A stretch of 29,478 nt of DNA, from positions 1 to 29,478 of the forward strand of contig DAOTTX010000461.1 in NCBI GenBank assembly GCA_034437515.1, in the 5' to 3' direction. Position numbers and translations under genes: made by a program. The notes beneath the pieces were generated by a model that saw only the letters and a program-made list of their open reading frames with translations, was not told the DNA's origin and did not search any database. Numbering within the stretch: the first letter of the stretch is position 1; the number at the start of each line of letters is the position of its first letter. This DNA is from DAOTTX01 sp034437515 (GTDB taxonomy: Bacteria > Chloroflexota > Anaerolineae > Aggregatilineales > Phototrophicaceae). This document shows positions 16,182 through 24,511 of the stretch, in pieces.

Positions 16182-17171
16182 CTATTCTGTAAGACGCAAG
16201 CTCAACCCAAGGCGGCGAGCAGGCCCGTCAATCGTCAATATTCGGGCACGAACATGCTGACCTTCCGTCACGACATTGCGCGGGTGTAAGAAATGCCCTT
16301 CCGCTAATTCAGAGACGTGGATCAAGCCTTCCAACCCTTCTTCGATGCAGGCGAACGCTCCGAAGTCAACCACATTTGTAATCTCACCTTCGACAATCTG
16401 ACCGAGTTCGTAACGATCCTGCACGGTCTTCCAGGGGTCGGGGCGCAGGCGCTTGAGGCTCAGCGCGATCCGGCCTTCGTCACGGTCAACCTCAATCACA
16501 TAGGCTTCGACGTATTCGCCGCGCTCTAACATATGCGATGGATGACCGACACGCCCCCAACTTAATTCACTGATGTGAATCAACCCCTCCAAACCACCAA
16601 GATCGACGAACGCGCCAAAATCGCACAGGTTCGTCACAAAACCCTCGACGGTATCTCCCGCTTCCAGCGTATTGAGGATCTCATCACGCTCGCCGGGTGC
16701 GGCCTGTGCCGCTCTTTCGGAAAGGATAAGGCGGTTCTTCTCAATATTTAATTCGATCACACGCAGCTTTAGTGGCTTATCAACACGGTCTAACAACGCC
16801 CTGCGCCGGAAGCCGCTGCTTGATGTCGCCGGGAAATTCATCAACTGGCTGGCGGGGACGAAGCCGCGCAGCGTGCGCCATTCCACCAACAGACCACCAC
16901 GATTATAACCAACGACCTGCAATTCGATCAGTTCGTCATTTTCTGTAATTTGCTGGATATACTCCCAATCCTCGTCGGCGACATCGTGATGTGATTGATA
17001 ATCGTAATCCTCATCAGCGATGTGCCCTGTCATATGCTCATGGTACGGTGTCTCAGGTTCTTCTGCAGGCGTCGGTTGAGCGTGTTCTCCGTCTCGCAGC
17101 AGTGCCTCCCAGTAGCCTTCATCTAAACTGGGGGGCGGTGGTTTCAAGTCATGCCGCTGCAACTCCGACAT
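16182..17171 (-). CDS. S1 RNA-binding domain protein (short ribosomal protein S1 homologue)
   Basis: A 329-residue protein with three S1 (OB-fold) domains at about 78-152, 170-240 and 256-327. The last two show the classic motifs, VTNLCDFGAFVDLGGLEGLIHISEL and ITNVVDFGAFACIEEGLEGLIHVSEL. The first is divergent and lacks the aromatic/FGAF core. An acidic, Pro- and His-rich N-terminal tail (1-77) precedes them. The organisation resembles the short S1/YPFD-type proteins in bacteria without six-domain S1, where they bind mRNA on the 30S subunit. A strong GGAGGGGGAG ribosome site lies before ATG 17171, and a near-consensus promoter upstream suggests high expression. Confidence 0.88.
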   Translation of the reverse strand: MSELQRHDLKPPPPSLDEGYWEALLRDGEHAQPTPAEEPETPYHEHMTGHIADEDYDYQSHHDVADEDWEYIQQITENDELIELQVVGYNRGGLLVEWRTLRGFVPASQLMNFPATSSSGFRRRALLDRVDKPLKLRVIELNIEKNRLILSERAAQAAPGERDEILNTLEAGDTVEGFVTNLCDFGAFVDLGGLEGLIHISELSWGRVGHPSHMLERGEYVEAYVIEVDRDEGRIALSLKRLRPDPWKTVQDRYELGQIVEGEITNVVDFGAFACIEEGLEGLIHVSELAEGHFLHPRNVVTEGQHVRARILTIDGPARRLGLSLRLTE

Positions 17172-17230
17172 AATACTCCCCCTCCAATAACATTAAAACG
17201 ACTTTCAATATGGTGTGTGTTGTATTGGTC

Positions 17231-17259
17231 ATTATGGTACTAGACGGCGCTCTTGTCAA
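17231..17259 (-). promoter_or_regulatory. Strong sigma-A promoter for the S1-domain gene
   Basis: On the minus strand a perfect TTGACA (plus 17254-17259) and CATAAT (plus 17231-17236) are separated by exactly 17 bases, about 60 bases before the S1 gene start. One of the best promoter matches in the window. Confidence 0.75.
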
Positions 17260-17280
17260 ACTCACAAACGTCACATTTTT

Positions 17281-19239
17281 CTATTTTACTGGGAATTGCA
17301 AAACGCCACGCTGTTGTTGTGAGAGCGCCTGCTGTTCCATCTTGATTAACGTATCCGTGACGGCCTCTATAGCGACATTCTGCTTGCGATAGAGATTCGC
17401 TTCACTGACGTAAAGTCGGCGGGCTGTGTCCTTGACCTTGCGATTCTCGATGAAACGTAGATCAAGGATGTTGTAAAGCGTCCACTCCGGGCTTTTCATG
17501 TCACGCTCCCCGGCAGGCCGCTGGATCTCAATTGCGGCCTGCAAAGCCGCCCGCAATGCCCGTATCGGGTTATTATCATGCTCGGCGAGGCGGCTGCGCA
17601 CGGTGACGAGTTCCAGCAAGCGACTGCTGCTGAGGCCAGTGCCACCCCAGTAATCTTTAAGCGCCGCCCGCACCTGTTCGATCACCTGCTCACGGTCAAG
17701 CACGGTCGCCGTCATGACCGGCTTGCCGTCATGACCGGGCCGAAACTCGACTTCCGCCGCCCGACCGCGTGTAATCGCAATCTGCGGCAGCAAACCGGTC
17801 AGCGCCGCATAGATCTCGCCCTGTAACAGCATGTCATCGAGGGTGCGAGCGGCTCGCTGGGCAAACGTCAGCAGGGTTTGGCGCTCGTCTTCGGGATTCA
17901 AGTCGATGGCCCCTACACGTGCCTCTACACCCATCATACCGATCATAGTGGAATTGCCGTTGGCGTCGGTATTACGTCCGCTGTAGAGCGGCAGCACCCA
18001 ATAATCACGCCATTGCTGGATGACAGCTTCATCGTTGCTACGTAAGCGGTCCAGCAACGGCAATGTTTCTTCTTGCAATACCTGGTTGGTGACCGAGCTC
18101 TGACCAATGGACTGCACCATCTCCGGTTGATCGTCACTAATCATAGCGACGAACGCCCCGTTCAAGCGTAGATAGTCGCACGTCGCCTCTAAGGTCGCTT
18201 CGAGCAATTGTAACAAATCGGAGCGTGTGAGCAAGCGTTCGCTCAAAGCCTCGATGCGGGCAAGCTGTTCATCGTCCTCGTCGTCATAGATCAGACGTCG
18301 TTCCAGAGTGGGTAAGAAAATATCCACCAGCCATTGCCATAATAAAATAACCGCCACCACACCGAACGGCATAAACTCCGCGCCGGGGATGCCGATCAGT
18401 TCCGAGGCGGGTACGGTGAAGATAATCACCACCAACGCCAGCAGACCCGTACCCGGCCCTAACAGCATAAAACGTAGCAAATCCGCTTTGACCACACGGT
18501 CAGGGATTTTTGAGCCAAAGAACGAGAGTGGATAAGACAGAAAAAGCAGCGCCAGCACGACCAGCAAATTCGCAATGTTGACGATGAAAAGCGCCCCGAC
18601 GGAAAATTCCTCACCGGCGGGCAGCAGTACGGAATAGGGAAAGATGGCGACGGGCGGCATCAGAATGGTGCTTTGCAGATAGGCCATGCGACGTTCAGTA
18701 CTGCGGGTCAGGCAGCGACGTCGTGCGCGGCCCACGTTGACAAAGGACAGCATAATCACCGGCAGGAAGTAAAGCAGAAAAACGGCTAACCCCGGCTCCG
18801 CCCGTAGGCTGACCATGTCACCGACGATCTCTATCGTCAACAGTAGATCGGTAAACGCAGACATCACCATAAACACGATGCCGACGATATACAAGAACCT
18901 CACCGCCCGTCGCCGTCGCCCGCGTGAGGGCAAGCCGGTCGTCGCCAGCAATGCATCGGAAAGATGATATGTCGCCGCTGGCACCAACGCGACACCGATA
19001 AATTGGATGCGTAACAAAGCCTCCGCCGTGTTTAGGCCGGGGTTCAACGTCAGCAATACGTCGCAGACGTAAGCGAGCGTCACGCAAGACAACACCGCAC
19101 CCGATGACCGTGCCACCCGATTATTGAGGTTACGCGACAGGTTATAAAGCAGCAGAGACACAGAAACCACGACGATAGCGGATGCAAGCGTCTCATTGAG
19201 CAGGGAAAACAATTCTCTAAAAAAGTCTTGCACTGGCAA
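17281..19239 (-). CDS. Multi-TM sensor-like protein with GAF-like region and C-terminal HTH-like domain
   Basis: A 652-residue protein. Residues 15-310 contain about eight or nine membrane helices, whose first half resembles the 7TM sensor region found at the N-terminus of some histidine kinases (IQFIGVALVPAATYHLSDALL). After an acidic segment (YDDEDDEQ), residues about 335-475 look like a GAF domain (LLEATLEATCDYLRLNGAFVAM). The last 70 residues contain ILDLRFIENRKVKDTARRLYVSEANLYRKQ, which reads like a sigma-70 region 4-type helix-turn-helix. No histidine kinase H-box or ATPase, GGDEF or EAL motif is visible. It may be a membrane-bound one-component regulator. The start is tentatively TTG 19239 (AGAGG five bases upstream), with GTG 19233 as alternative. 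Confidence 0.75.
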   Translation of the reverse strand: MPVQDFFRELFSLLNETLASAIVVVSVSLLLYNLSRNLNNRVARSSGAVLSCVTLAYVCDVLLTLNPGLNTAEALLRIQFIGVALVPAATYHLSDALLATTGLPSRGRRRRAVRFLYIVGIVFMVMSAFTDLLLTIEIVGDMVSLRAEPGLAVFLLYFLPVIMLSFVNVGRARRRCLTRSTERRMAYLQSTILMPPVAIFPYSVLLPAGEEFSVGALFIVNIANLLVVLALLFLSYPLSFFGSKIPDRVVKADLLRFMLLGPGTGLLALVVIIFTVPASELIGIPGAEFMPFGVVAVILLWQWLVDIFLPTLERRLIYDDEDDEQLARIEALSERLLTRSDLLQLLEATLEATCDYLRLNGAFVAMISDDQPEMVQSIGQSSVTNQVLQEETLPLLDRLRSNDEAVIQQWRDYWVLPLYSGRNTDANGNSTMIGMMGVEARVGAIDLNPEDERQTLLTFAQRAARTLDDMLLQGEIYAALTGLLPQIAITRGRAAEVEFRPGHDGKPVMTATVLDREQVIEQVRAALKDYWGGTGLSSSRLLELVTVRSRLAEHDNNPIRALRAALQAAIEIQRPAGERDMKSPEWTLYNILDLRFIENRKVKDTARRLYVSEANLYRKQNVAIEAVTDTLIKMEQQALSQQQRGVLQFPVK

Positions 19240-19276
19240 AACAGCCTCTTTGCGAAAGGATGAAGCAAGGATATTT

Positions 19277-19305
19277 ATGATAGCATTGTAAATTTAATCT
19301 GTCAG
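19277..19305 (-). promoter_or_regulatory. Probable sigma-A promoter for the multi-TM sensor gene
   Basis: On the minus strand CTGACA (plus 19300-19305) and TATCAT (plus 19277-19282) are spaced by 17 bases, five of six matches in each box. It sits between the GNAT stop and the start of the sensor-like gene, so that gene is probably transcribed separately from the sigma-factor unit. Confidence 0.65.
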
Positions 19306-19310
19306 GCGTG

Positions 19311-19865
19311 TTAGGAACGCAGCGTTTGACCGAAGAAGACGGCAATATCTTGATTGCGAAAATACTGGTCATTATATCCACAAAACGAAAGTCCATAATC
19401 CAGGCAAAACTGGATCGATGGGTAATTTTTAGTCTGTGTTTCGAGCATCAGTTCCGTGAGGCCTTGCTCATCTGCCCAGCGACAGGCGACGTTCAACAGG
19501 CGCGTGGCGATTCCACGCCGCCGAAAGGCTTCACCGACCACGAGATGACGCACCAGGGCGATTTTGTTCGTCCGGTCTGGCATCAGCACGAGAAAGCCAT
19601 ACATTTGTGCTTTGTGCCGGTCACAGGCGACCAGAAAACAACAACGCGGCGCGAGCGCAACCGTAAGCTGCTGCTCTGTAATGTCATACTCGACCATCAT
19701 CGTGCGGGGCAGTCGTTCTTTACGGAACACAACCTGATAGCCGCCGCTAATCTCCTGCATCCCCATTTGCCAGACGTACTCAGTCTCGTAGGTACGTTCA
19801 AGGGCGAGGCAATTTTCCACGTCGGTGACGATACCATCTCGAATGATAAAATTTGATTTTGCCAT
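19311..19865 (-). CDS. GNAT family N-acetyltransferase
   Basis: A 184-residue acetyl-CoA-dependent acyltransferase. The acetyl-CoA pyrophosphate-binding motif A is clear at VRHLVVGEAFRRRGIATRLLN (R-R-G-I-A), followed by the motif B region QTKNYPSIQFCLDYGLSFCGYND with the typical N and Y residues. The substrate cannot be predicted; the FCGYN(D) ending is common among small-molecule and ribosomal-protein acetyltransferases. The start lies two bases after the LiaF-like gene stop, so it is third in a sigma factor-LiaF-like-GNAT unit. It has no obvious terminator before the next gene's promoter. Confidence 0.88.
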   Translation of the reverse strand: MAKSNFIIRDGIVTDVENCLALERTYETEYVWQMGMQEISGGYQVVFRKERLPRTMMVEYDITEQQLTVALAPRCCFLVACDRHKAQMYGFLVLMPDRTNKIALVRHLVVGEAFRRRGIATRLLNVACRWADEQGLTELMLETQTKNYPSIQFCLDYGLSFCGYNDQYFRNQDIAVFFGQTLRS

Positions 19866-19867
19866 AG

Positions 19868-20671
19868 TTAAATGAGGTAAGCGTCGCCGAAGGTGCCGGT
19901 AATGCGGATCTCCACGAGTGGCGCATCCTTGTCGTATTCCGTCGCGTGGTAGACATTCGGCTCTGGCGATTCGTAGCGGTATTCGTCAGCCTGCACACCA
20001 AACGTCCGTGAGCCTTCCACCGTGATCTGTGTGCGATGACCGGGCGGTGTGACGATGTGAACATTGCCCATCGTAGAACGCACGAACAGCAGACCTAGCG
20101 CCTCTTGAGGGGCGATCACGCGCACATCACCGATGCCGGTTGCGATCACCGCGTCATGGACGATCAACGATGATAGGTCGAGATCGACCTGCCCCAAGTG
20201 CGTGCTGATGAGCAACTGCCAGGGGAGGTCTTTTGCAACGGCGATCTTCCAATCCGCAAAGGCATACCAGGGTGTCGCCGCCCGTGCCATCCGCAGATGA
20301 GCATAAGTGTCTTCGACCTCAAGCGCCGGTCGCGCATCAGCCGCGTACTGCCCCGCAATCAAACGGCCTTCACGCTGCAAAGCACGGATCTCGACGTCAA
20401 TCGCTCCACTGTTGATCTCCAACGTGCCGGCCTCCACACTACCCCGTGTGATCGCAAATGTACGTGCTTCCGCGCTGGGTAGCAGGTCACCACGCAGCAA
20501 AATCTGCGCTCCGGCGACTACCAGCAGCAGCGGTAGCAGCGCCACCGCGTTAAAGTCACCAAGCAACAAAAAATTGTCGAGCAGCAGAACGATGCCGACA
20601 ATAATCAGTACGACAGGCCACAACCAGGGACCTGCCGCACGCTTTTTGTTTTTTCGGGCCGATGCACTCAT
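19868..20671 (-). CDS. LiaF-like membrane protein (LiaF-TM plus toastrack domain)
   Basis: A 267-residue protein with a basic N-terminus (ARKNKKRAAG) and two membrane helices at about 16-36 and 42-60, whose WPVVLIIVGIVLLLDN text is typical of the LiaF-TM/DUF5668 hairpin. A beta-rich C-terminal region of toastrack type follows (repeating GTLEINSGAIDVEI, IGDVRVIAP and MGNVHIVTP strands). In Bacillus, LiaF restrains the LiaSR envelope-stress system; no LiaS or LiaR is encoded here. It starts 15 bases after the sigma gene stop and is probably co-transcribed with it. An envelope-sensing role is an inference from the family. Confidence 0.8.
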   Translation of the reverse strand: MSASARKNKKRAAGPWLWPVVLIIVGIVLLLDNFLLLGDFNAVALLPLLLVVAGAQILLRGDLLPSAEARTFAITRGSVEAGTLEINSGAIDVEIRALQREGRLIAGQYAADARPALEVEDTYAHLRMARAATPWYAFADWKIAVAKDLPWQLLISTHLGQVDLDLSSLIVHDAVIATGIGDVRVIAPQEALGLLFVRSTMGNVHIVTPPGHRTQITVEGSRTFGVQADEYRYESPEPNVYHATEYDKDAPLVEIRITGTFGDAYLI

Positions 20672-20686
20672 CGTGATGACTCCTCG

Positions 20687-21943
20687 TTACTCTTCGTAGA
20701 GGTAGTCCCGCAGGATGATATGCGCCGACGACTGGCGTAGACGGTTCAACGCCTGCGCTTCGAGCTGGCGTACACGCTCACGAGTCACGCCGATGGTCTG
20801 ACCGACTTCTTCGAGTGTGTAGACACGCCCATCTTCTAGGCCATAACGCAGGCGCAGGATTTGCGCTTCGCGTGCAGGCAGGCGATCCAGCGCACCCTGG
20901 AGCTGCTCTTGCAGCAGATGCGTTGCTACCTCATCCGACGGCGCGAGGCTGTTGATGTCCTCGACAAAATCACCGAAGGTGCTATCACCTTCATCGTCGA
21001 TGGGTGTTTCCAGGCTGACCGGACGCCGGGCGATTTCGAGCAGATTTTCCACCTTATCAGGGGTGGTTTCCATGCCCTCTGCCAATTCCTGGATCGTAGG
21101 TTCGCGCCCAAGTTCTTGCAGCAAGTTCAACTGCACACGCCGCATCCGGTTGAGCTGGTCACCCATGTGAACCGGTACGCGGATCGTGCGGCCCTGGTCG
21201 GCAACCGCACGGCTGACCGCCTGACGGATCCACCAGGTAGCATAGGTACTGAACTTGTGCCCACGCTGATACTCGAACTTATTGGTCGCACGGATCAGAC
21301 CGATGTTGCCTTCCTGAATGAGATCAAGGAAAGGCACTCCACGCCCGATATACTTCTTCGCCACGCTGATGACCAACCGTGCATTCGCACGAATCAGATG
21401 CTCTTGAGCCATTTCACCATCAATAATGATGTCTTTCAAATCGTAGACATCATCCATCGGCAGGGTTTCACCTTCGGCTTCGAGCTTCTCACGGGCGAAA
21501 ACAGCCGCCTCCATGCGCTTAGCCAGAGAAACCTCTTCTTCCGCCGTCAACAGGGGAACGCGCCCGGCCTCTTTAAGATATAGGCCAACCACATCGTCCG
21601 TATCGAGCGCCTGCTGATAACCCGCGTCGTCCATGATCTCACTCAGTGAGAGTCGGACTTCCTGATCGTCAGAGTCATCGTCTTCTTCATCGGCGTTCGC
21701 GTCGATGGACTCCGCTTCGTCCGGCAGCACATCATCGTCGTCCTTGTCTTCATCGCTGGGAATGACTTTGATGTCCGCGTCGAGCAGATTTTCCATCACC
21801 TCGTCTAGCAGATCAACGTCGTTCTCGATATTCGGGAACACCGCCAGGATCTCATCGGAGGTCAGTTCACCCTGGGTGCGACCTTTTTCGATGAGACGTG
21901 CATGTAATTCGTCTTTCTGAGAAGTTTGTACCGTTAGAGCCAT
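20687..21943 (-). CDS. rpoD: RNA polymerase primary sigma factor (SigA/RpoD)
   Basis: A 418-residue group 1-type sigma-70 factor. A region 1.1-like N-terminus (residues 10-70) is followed by a very acidic linker (DEDKDDDDVLPDE onwards, to about residue 95) and region 1.2 (DVVGLYLKEAGRVPLL). Region 2 is near-invariant: core binding and -10 recognition around DLIQEGNIGLIRATNKFEYQ and FSTYATWWIRQAVSRA. Region 3 follows, and region 4.2 ends with GVTRERVRQLEAQALNRLR. The acidic region 1.1 and complete regions 2-4 argue for the housekeeping factor rather than a stationary-phase paralogue. Its own promoter lies about 190 bases upstream, leaving a long structured leader. There is no good Shine-Dalgarno next to ATG 21943. 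Confidence 0.95.
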   Translation of the reverse strand: MALTVQTSQKDELHARLIEKGRTQGELTSDEILAVFPNIENDVDLLDEVMENLLDADIKVIPSDEDKDDDDVLPDEAESIDANADEEDDDSDDQEVRLSLSEIMDDAGYQQALDTDDVVGLYLKEAGRVPLLTAEEEVSLAKRMEAAVFAREKLEAEGETLPMDDVYDLKDIIIDGEMAQEHLIRANARLVISVAKKYIGRGVPFLDLIQEGNIGLIRATNKFEYQRGHKFSTYATWWIRQAVSRAVADQGRTIRVPVHMGDQLNRMRRVQLNLLQELGREPTIQELAEGMETTPDKVENLLEIARRPVSLETPIDDEGDSTFGDFVEDINSLAPSDEVATHLLQEQLQGALDRLPAREAQILRLRYGLEDGRVYTLEEVGQTIGVTRERVRQLEAQALNRLRQSSAHIILRDYLYEE

Positions 21944-21956
21944 AACACACTTAAAG

Positions 21957-21974
21957 CCCTGCTTTGCAGCAAGG
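21957..21974 (-). promoter_or_regulatory. GCAA-tetraloop hairpin just before the sigma factor start
   Basis: In the minus-strand transcript CCTTGCT and AGCAGGG pair (one G-U) around a GCAA tetraloop. Its 3' arm carries AGGG, the nearest Shine-Dalgarno-like sequence to ATG 21943. Folding could therefore limit ribosome access. Seen in sequence; regulation is inferred. Confidence 0.4.
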
Positions 21975-22050
21975 CACCTAACCTCGTCAACTTATCCTAC
22001 TGATGTAATCGCATACATAGAAAATAACGAATCTTTCCGCATTAGGCAAC

Positions 22051-22072
22051 AAAACCCGCCGCAGTGGACGGG
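22051..22072 (-). promoter_or_regulatory. Terminator-like hairpin in the sigma factor leader
   Basis: On the minus strand CCCGTC and GGCGGG (one G-U) form a six-base stem with a six-base loop, followed by TTTTGTTG. It lies about 60 bases downstream of the predicted transcription start and 108 bases before the start codon, so it could attenuate sigma gene transcription. It is weaker than the arg and S1 terminators. Confidence 0.4.
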
Positions 22073-22128
22073 ACGCTGTGCTAAGCATCTATGGAATATC
22101 GTCACAATTCACAATTGCGATCATAAAT

Positions 22129-22157
22129 AAGGTAACGTTCTATGAGATAGATGTCAA
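22129..22157 (-). promoter_or_regulatory. Probable sigma-A promoter for the sigma factor unit
   Basis: On the minus strand a perfect TTGACA (plus 22152-22157) is followed after 17 bases by TACCTT (plus 22129-22134). This would start transcription near 22122, giving a leader of about 180 bases. The -10 match is only partial. Confidence 0.55.
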
Positions 22158-22265
22158 GTAATTGCGTAAGACTTGCAAATTTTTTAACAATTCCAGATAC
22201 TTCTTTACACTTTTTGACCTTTTGTGACCGCTTTTTACGTGACTAAACACTGACCGAATATTAAC

Positions 22266-22856
22266 CTACGGAGATCCGGCAGTTTCCAGCAATGGTGGGT
22301 TTAAATATTCCGCCAACAAAAAGCTAATTGAGGACGCTTCGAGCACGTACATCTCCGGTCGATCGTCAACAAGGCCGTAAAAGCCGGGGATTGAGCCGGT
22401 CACAGCGTCACCGCCGATGACGACACTGTGCTGTTCACCGTCAGTGGTGATGAAGCTGATGACGAATTCTCCGCCGTCTGAGTCAAAACCATAACGGCTG
22501 AGGTTATCGGTTTCTGCCTCGAACCGGCGATAATAGGGCAGCAAAACCAGAGTACGCGCAATGTAGGACGCACCGGTCTGGTCGATAAGTTCACTGACCG
22601 TCCCGCCGCGCCAATCCCCTTCCGGCCCACGAGACATGGTAAAGGCGTTACCGGATGCCGGGTCACGCAGTTGGATGGCGCGGATCTGACTTTCTGAAAT
22701 CGACGGAAAAACCAGGCTGGCCTCCGGCGTCGGGTTCTGTGAGATGGTCTGCGCGGTCTCCTCTTGCAGGCGCGTGGTCTGGAACAAAAACGCCCCGACC
22801 AGCGCGATAAAAATCACCGCGAGGATAATCACTGTACGAGTATCACTATTCATCAT
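22266..22856 (-). CDS. DUF4340-type membrane-anchored protein of the ABC cassette
   Basis: A 196-residue protein with one N-terminal membrane helix (residues 7-25, VIILAVIFIALVGAFLF) and an extracytoplasmic beta-rich domain. The text YGFDSDGGEFVISFITTDGEQHSVVIGG and the VDDRPEMYVLE ending match the DUF4340 family, which is typically the last gene of GldA-F-G-like ABC cassettes. The start at 22856 overlaps the GldG-like stop (ATGA). Length is on the short side: many DUF4340 proteins are 300 residues or more with repeated units, so this is a single-unit form. Its role is unknown, presumably as an accessory of the transporter complex. Confidence 0.78.
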   Translation of the reverse strand: MMNSDTRTVIILAVIFIALVGAFLFQTTRLQEETAQTISQNPTPEASLVFPSISESQIRAIQLRDPASGNAFTMSRGPEGDWRGGTVSELIDQTGASYIARTLVLLPYYRRFEAETDNLSRYGFDSDGGEFVISFITTDGEQHSVVIGGDAVTGSIPGFYGLVDDRPEMYVLEASSISFLLAEYLNPPLLETAGSP

Positions 22857-24511
22857 CGCCTATTCCTCACAAACCAGATGGACACCCCTGCTAACAACAC
22901 GATCCCCGGCATGAGGAACGCGGTGATAAACGCGATTTGATCCAACTGTGCCGGACTGACAAAAATCAGTGGAGCCGACCCGGCAAAACCACGCGGTTCA
23001 ATGCTCACCGTCTCGTTGAAATCTGACATCCAGCCGATGCCGTCCGTGAACAGGGCAAAGTTGCCGCGTGGATTGGTAATAAAGCCATCGGTGAGGAAGT
23101 CGCTATCCCCCACCAGGATGACCTCACCACCGGTGTCGTCGTCGCGTGCCCAGGCTGCGGTCGTCAACGGGCCGGGGATGTCAACCTCGGTATCCGGTTC
23201 GTAGGTGTTGGTACGGGCAAAAGTTTCTAGATCGGTCTCGCCGTAGCCGACGGGCGCTTCCGCTGTGAAGATCAAGCTCCCATTGCTGACTGGTGGTGTA
23301 TCATCGACTTCAATCGGTCTGGCAACACGAAAATTCACCTGAAACTCCGGATCTGCCGGGTCGATATTCTGGGTGATCTCGTTGTCGGAGACGCCGAACG
23401 CCAGCAGGTCTGTCGGTGTGGGGTCAGAGGCGACGGAATCAATTGCGACGGCGTCCAGCATTCGTAGGCCCCAGTTTTCCCACAGATACTCGTTAAAGGG
23501 TGTGCCTTCACGCAGGAAGCCGTTTTCGTCCAGCGTCAAATCCGCCGTGATGAACAGCCCCCCCCCACGATTCAGGTAACGATCCAGCACGTCGATCTCC
23601 GCTTGAGTCAGGCTGCGTTGCGGACGCGGCAGCACCATCGCTGAGGCGTCACCGGGAACGTCGCCATCCACTGAGGCAACCTCAAACAGATTGATCGCCG
23701 CGATGTTGATGTTATTATCCGTCAGCACCTGCGCGGCTAACGCGATGCCAGTTCCATCGACCACACCGGGGTTGAGTTCACCACTGCCGATGGCAAAGTA
23801 GACCGTAAACTGTCCCCGCGCCAGCAGACGAGAAATTGCCTGTGACATCTGACGTTCCTGTGCGCCGCTCATATCAACCGGGTTGGCTCCACCGGGATTG
23901 ACCGTACCTGATTCATCGACAAAAGAGACGAACACATCTCCACTCTGTGCCGGGCCGCCAAAGCCGATAAAACTGCTGGCAACCACCGGCTGTTCAATCG
24001 GGTCAATGTATTCCCGGCGGATGAGACCCGCCGTGCTGGTTTCATACAACCGGAAGACTTGATCGTCCAATTCACGGAGCCGGGCATCGGCGGGTTCATA
24101 GAACGCGGTGATCTGAATGGGCCGGTCAAGTTGTTCTACACGGTCTAACAGGTCGCGTGTGGCCGGACTGAGCGTGAATTCTTGCGATTCGGTCATATCG
24201 AGTGTCAGCACTGCACGTTCAAGGATGGAATAGCCCAACGCGACGATACCGATCAACAGCGCCGCTGAGAAAATCGAGATGACGCTGCGCCGCGCCTGCC
24301 GCCCGGTGATGAAGCCGACAAATTCCCCCGGCGTAGCGACCACCCACAGCACCAGGCCGACGCCAGCGGTGATGAGCGTAAACAGCGCATAGTCTGAAAA
24401 TCCGCTTTGCCACAGCAGCGCACCAAGCGTGAGCAACACACCTACCGCTGTGAGGATGCTCCCGAACAGCCCGATCTGACTGCGGGTGATAACGACCTGT
24501 CGTGTTTGCAT
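22853..24511 (-). CDS. GldG-like ABC auxiliary membrane protein
   Basis: A 552-residue protein of the ABC_transp_aux/GldG family. Three N-terminal membrane helices (about 10-30, 36-56 and 72-92) are followed by a large extracytoplasmic domain starting with the typical LTLDMTESQEFTLSPATRDLLDR segment, and a last helix at about 525-545. The domain has an ALAAQVLTDNNINI and GGGLFITADLTLDENG pattern resembling a glutamine-amidotransferase-like fold. ATG 24511 is chosen because AGGTGG lies about five bases before it and it overlaps the permease stop as TAATG; GTG 24520 would add three residues. In Bacteroidota, GldG works with GldA and GldF in gliding; here the function is open. Confidence 0.85.
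   Translation of the reverse strand: MQTRQVVITRSQIGLFGSILTAVGVLLTLGALLWQSGFSDYALFTLITAGVGLVLWVVATPGEFVGFITGRQARRSVISIFSAALLIGIVALGYSILERAVLTLDMTESQEFTLSPATRDLLDRVEQLDRPIQITAFYEPADARLRELDDQVFRLYETSTAGLIRREYIDPIEQPVVASSFIGFGGPAQSGDVFVSFVDESGTVNPGGANPVDMSGAQERQMSQAISRLLARGQFTVYFAIGSGELNPGVVDGTGIALAAQVLTDNNINIAAINLFEVASVDGDVPGDASAMVLPRPQRSLTQAEIDVLDRYLNRGGGLFITADLTLDENGFLREGTPFNEYLWENWGLRMLDAVAIDSVASDPTPTDLLAFGVSDNEITQNIDPADPEFQVNFRVARPIEVDDTPPVSNGSLIFTAEAPVGYGETDLETFARTNTYEPDTEVDIPGPLTTAAWARDDDTGGEVILVGDSDFLTDGFITNPRGNFALFTDGIGWMSDFNETVSIEPRGFAGSAPLIFVSPAQLDQIAFITAFLMPGIVLLAGVSIWFVRNRR

Larger units (their letters stand above)
21944..22265. other. Intergenic region upstream of the sigma factor gene
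   Basis: This 322-bp stretch holds no convincing gene. Reading on the minus strand it contains a near-consensus promoter (22129-22157), then a transcribed leader of about 180 bases with two hairpins (22051-22072 and 21957-21974). The 22160-22265 part is A/T-rich and carries no clear terminator for the DUF4340 gene that ends at 22266. Confidence 0.7.

Noticed and set aside
19308..19856. A 182-codon plus-strand frame antisense to the GNAT gene
   Set aside because: The minus-strand frame has the clear acetyl-CoA motif; the plus frame has no recognisable features and is a codon-structure shadow.
20861..21583. A 240-codon plus-strand frame antisense to the sigma factor
   Set aside because: It mirrors the strongly conserved sigma regions 2-4 on the minus strand and shows no domain or ribosome site.
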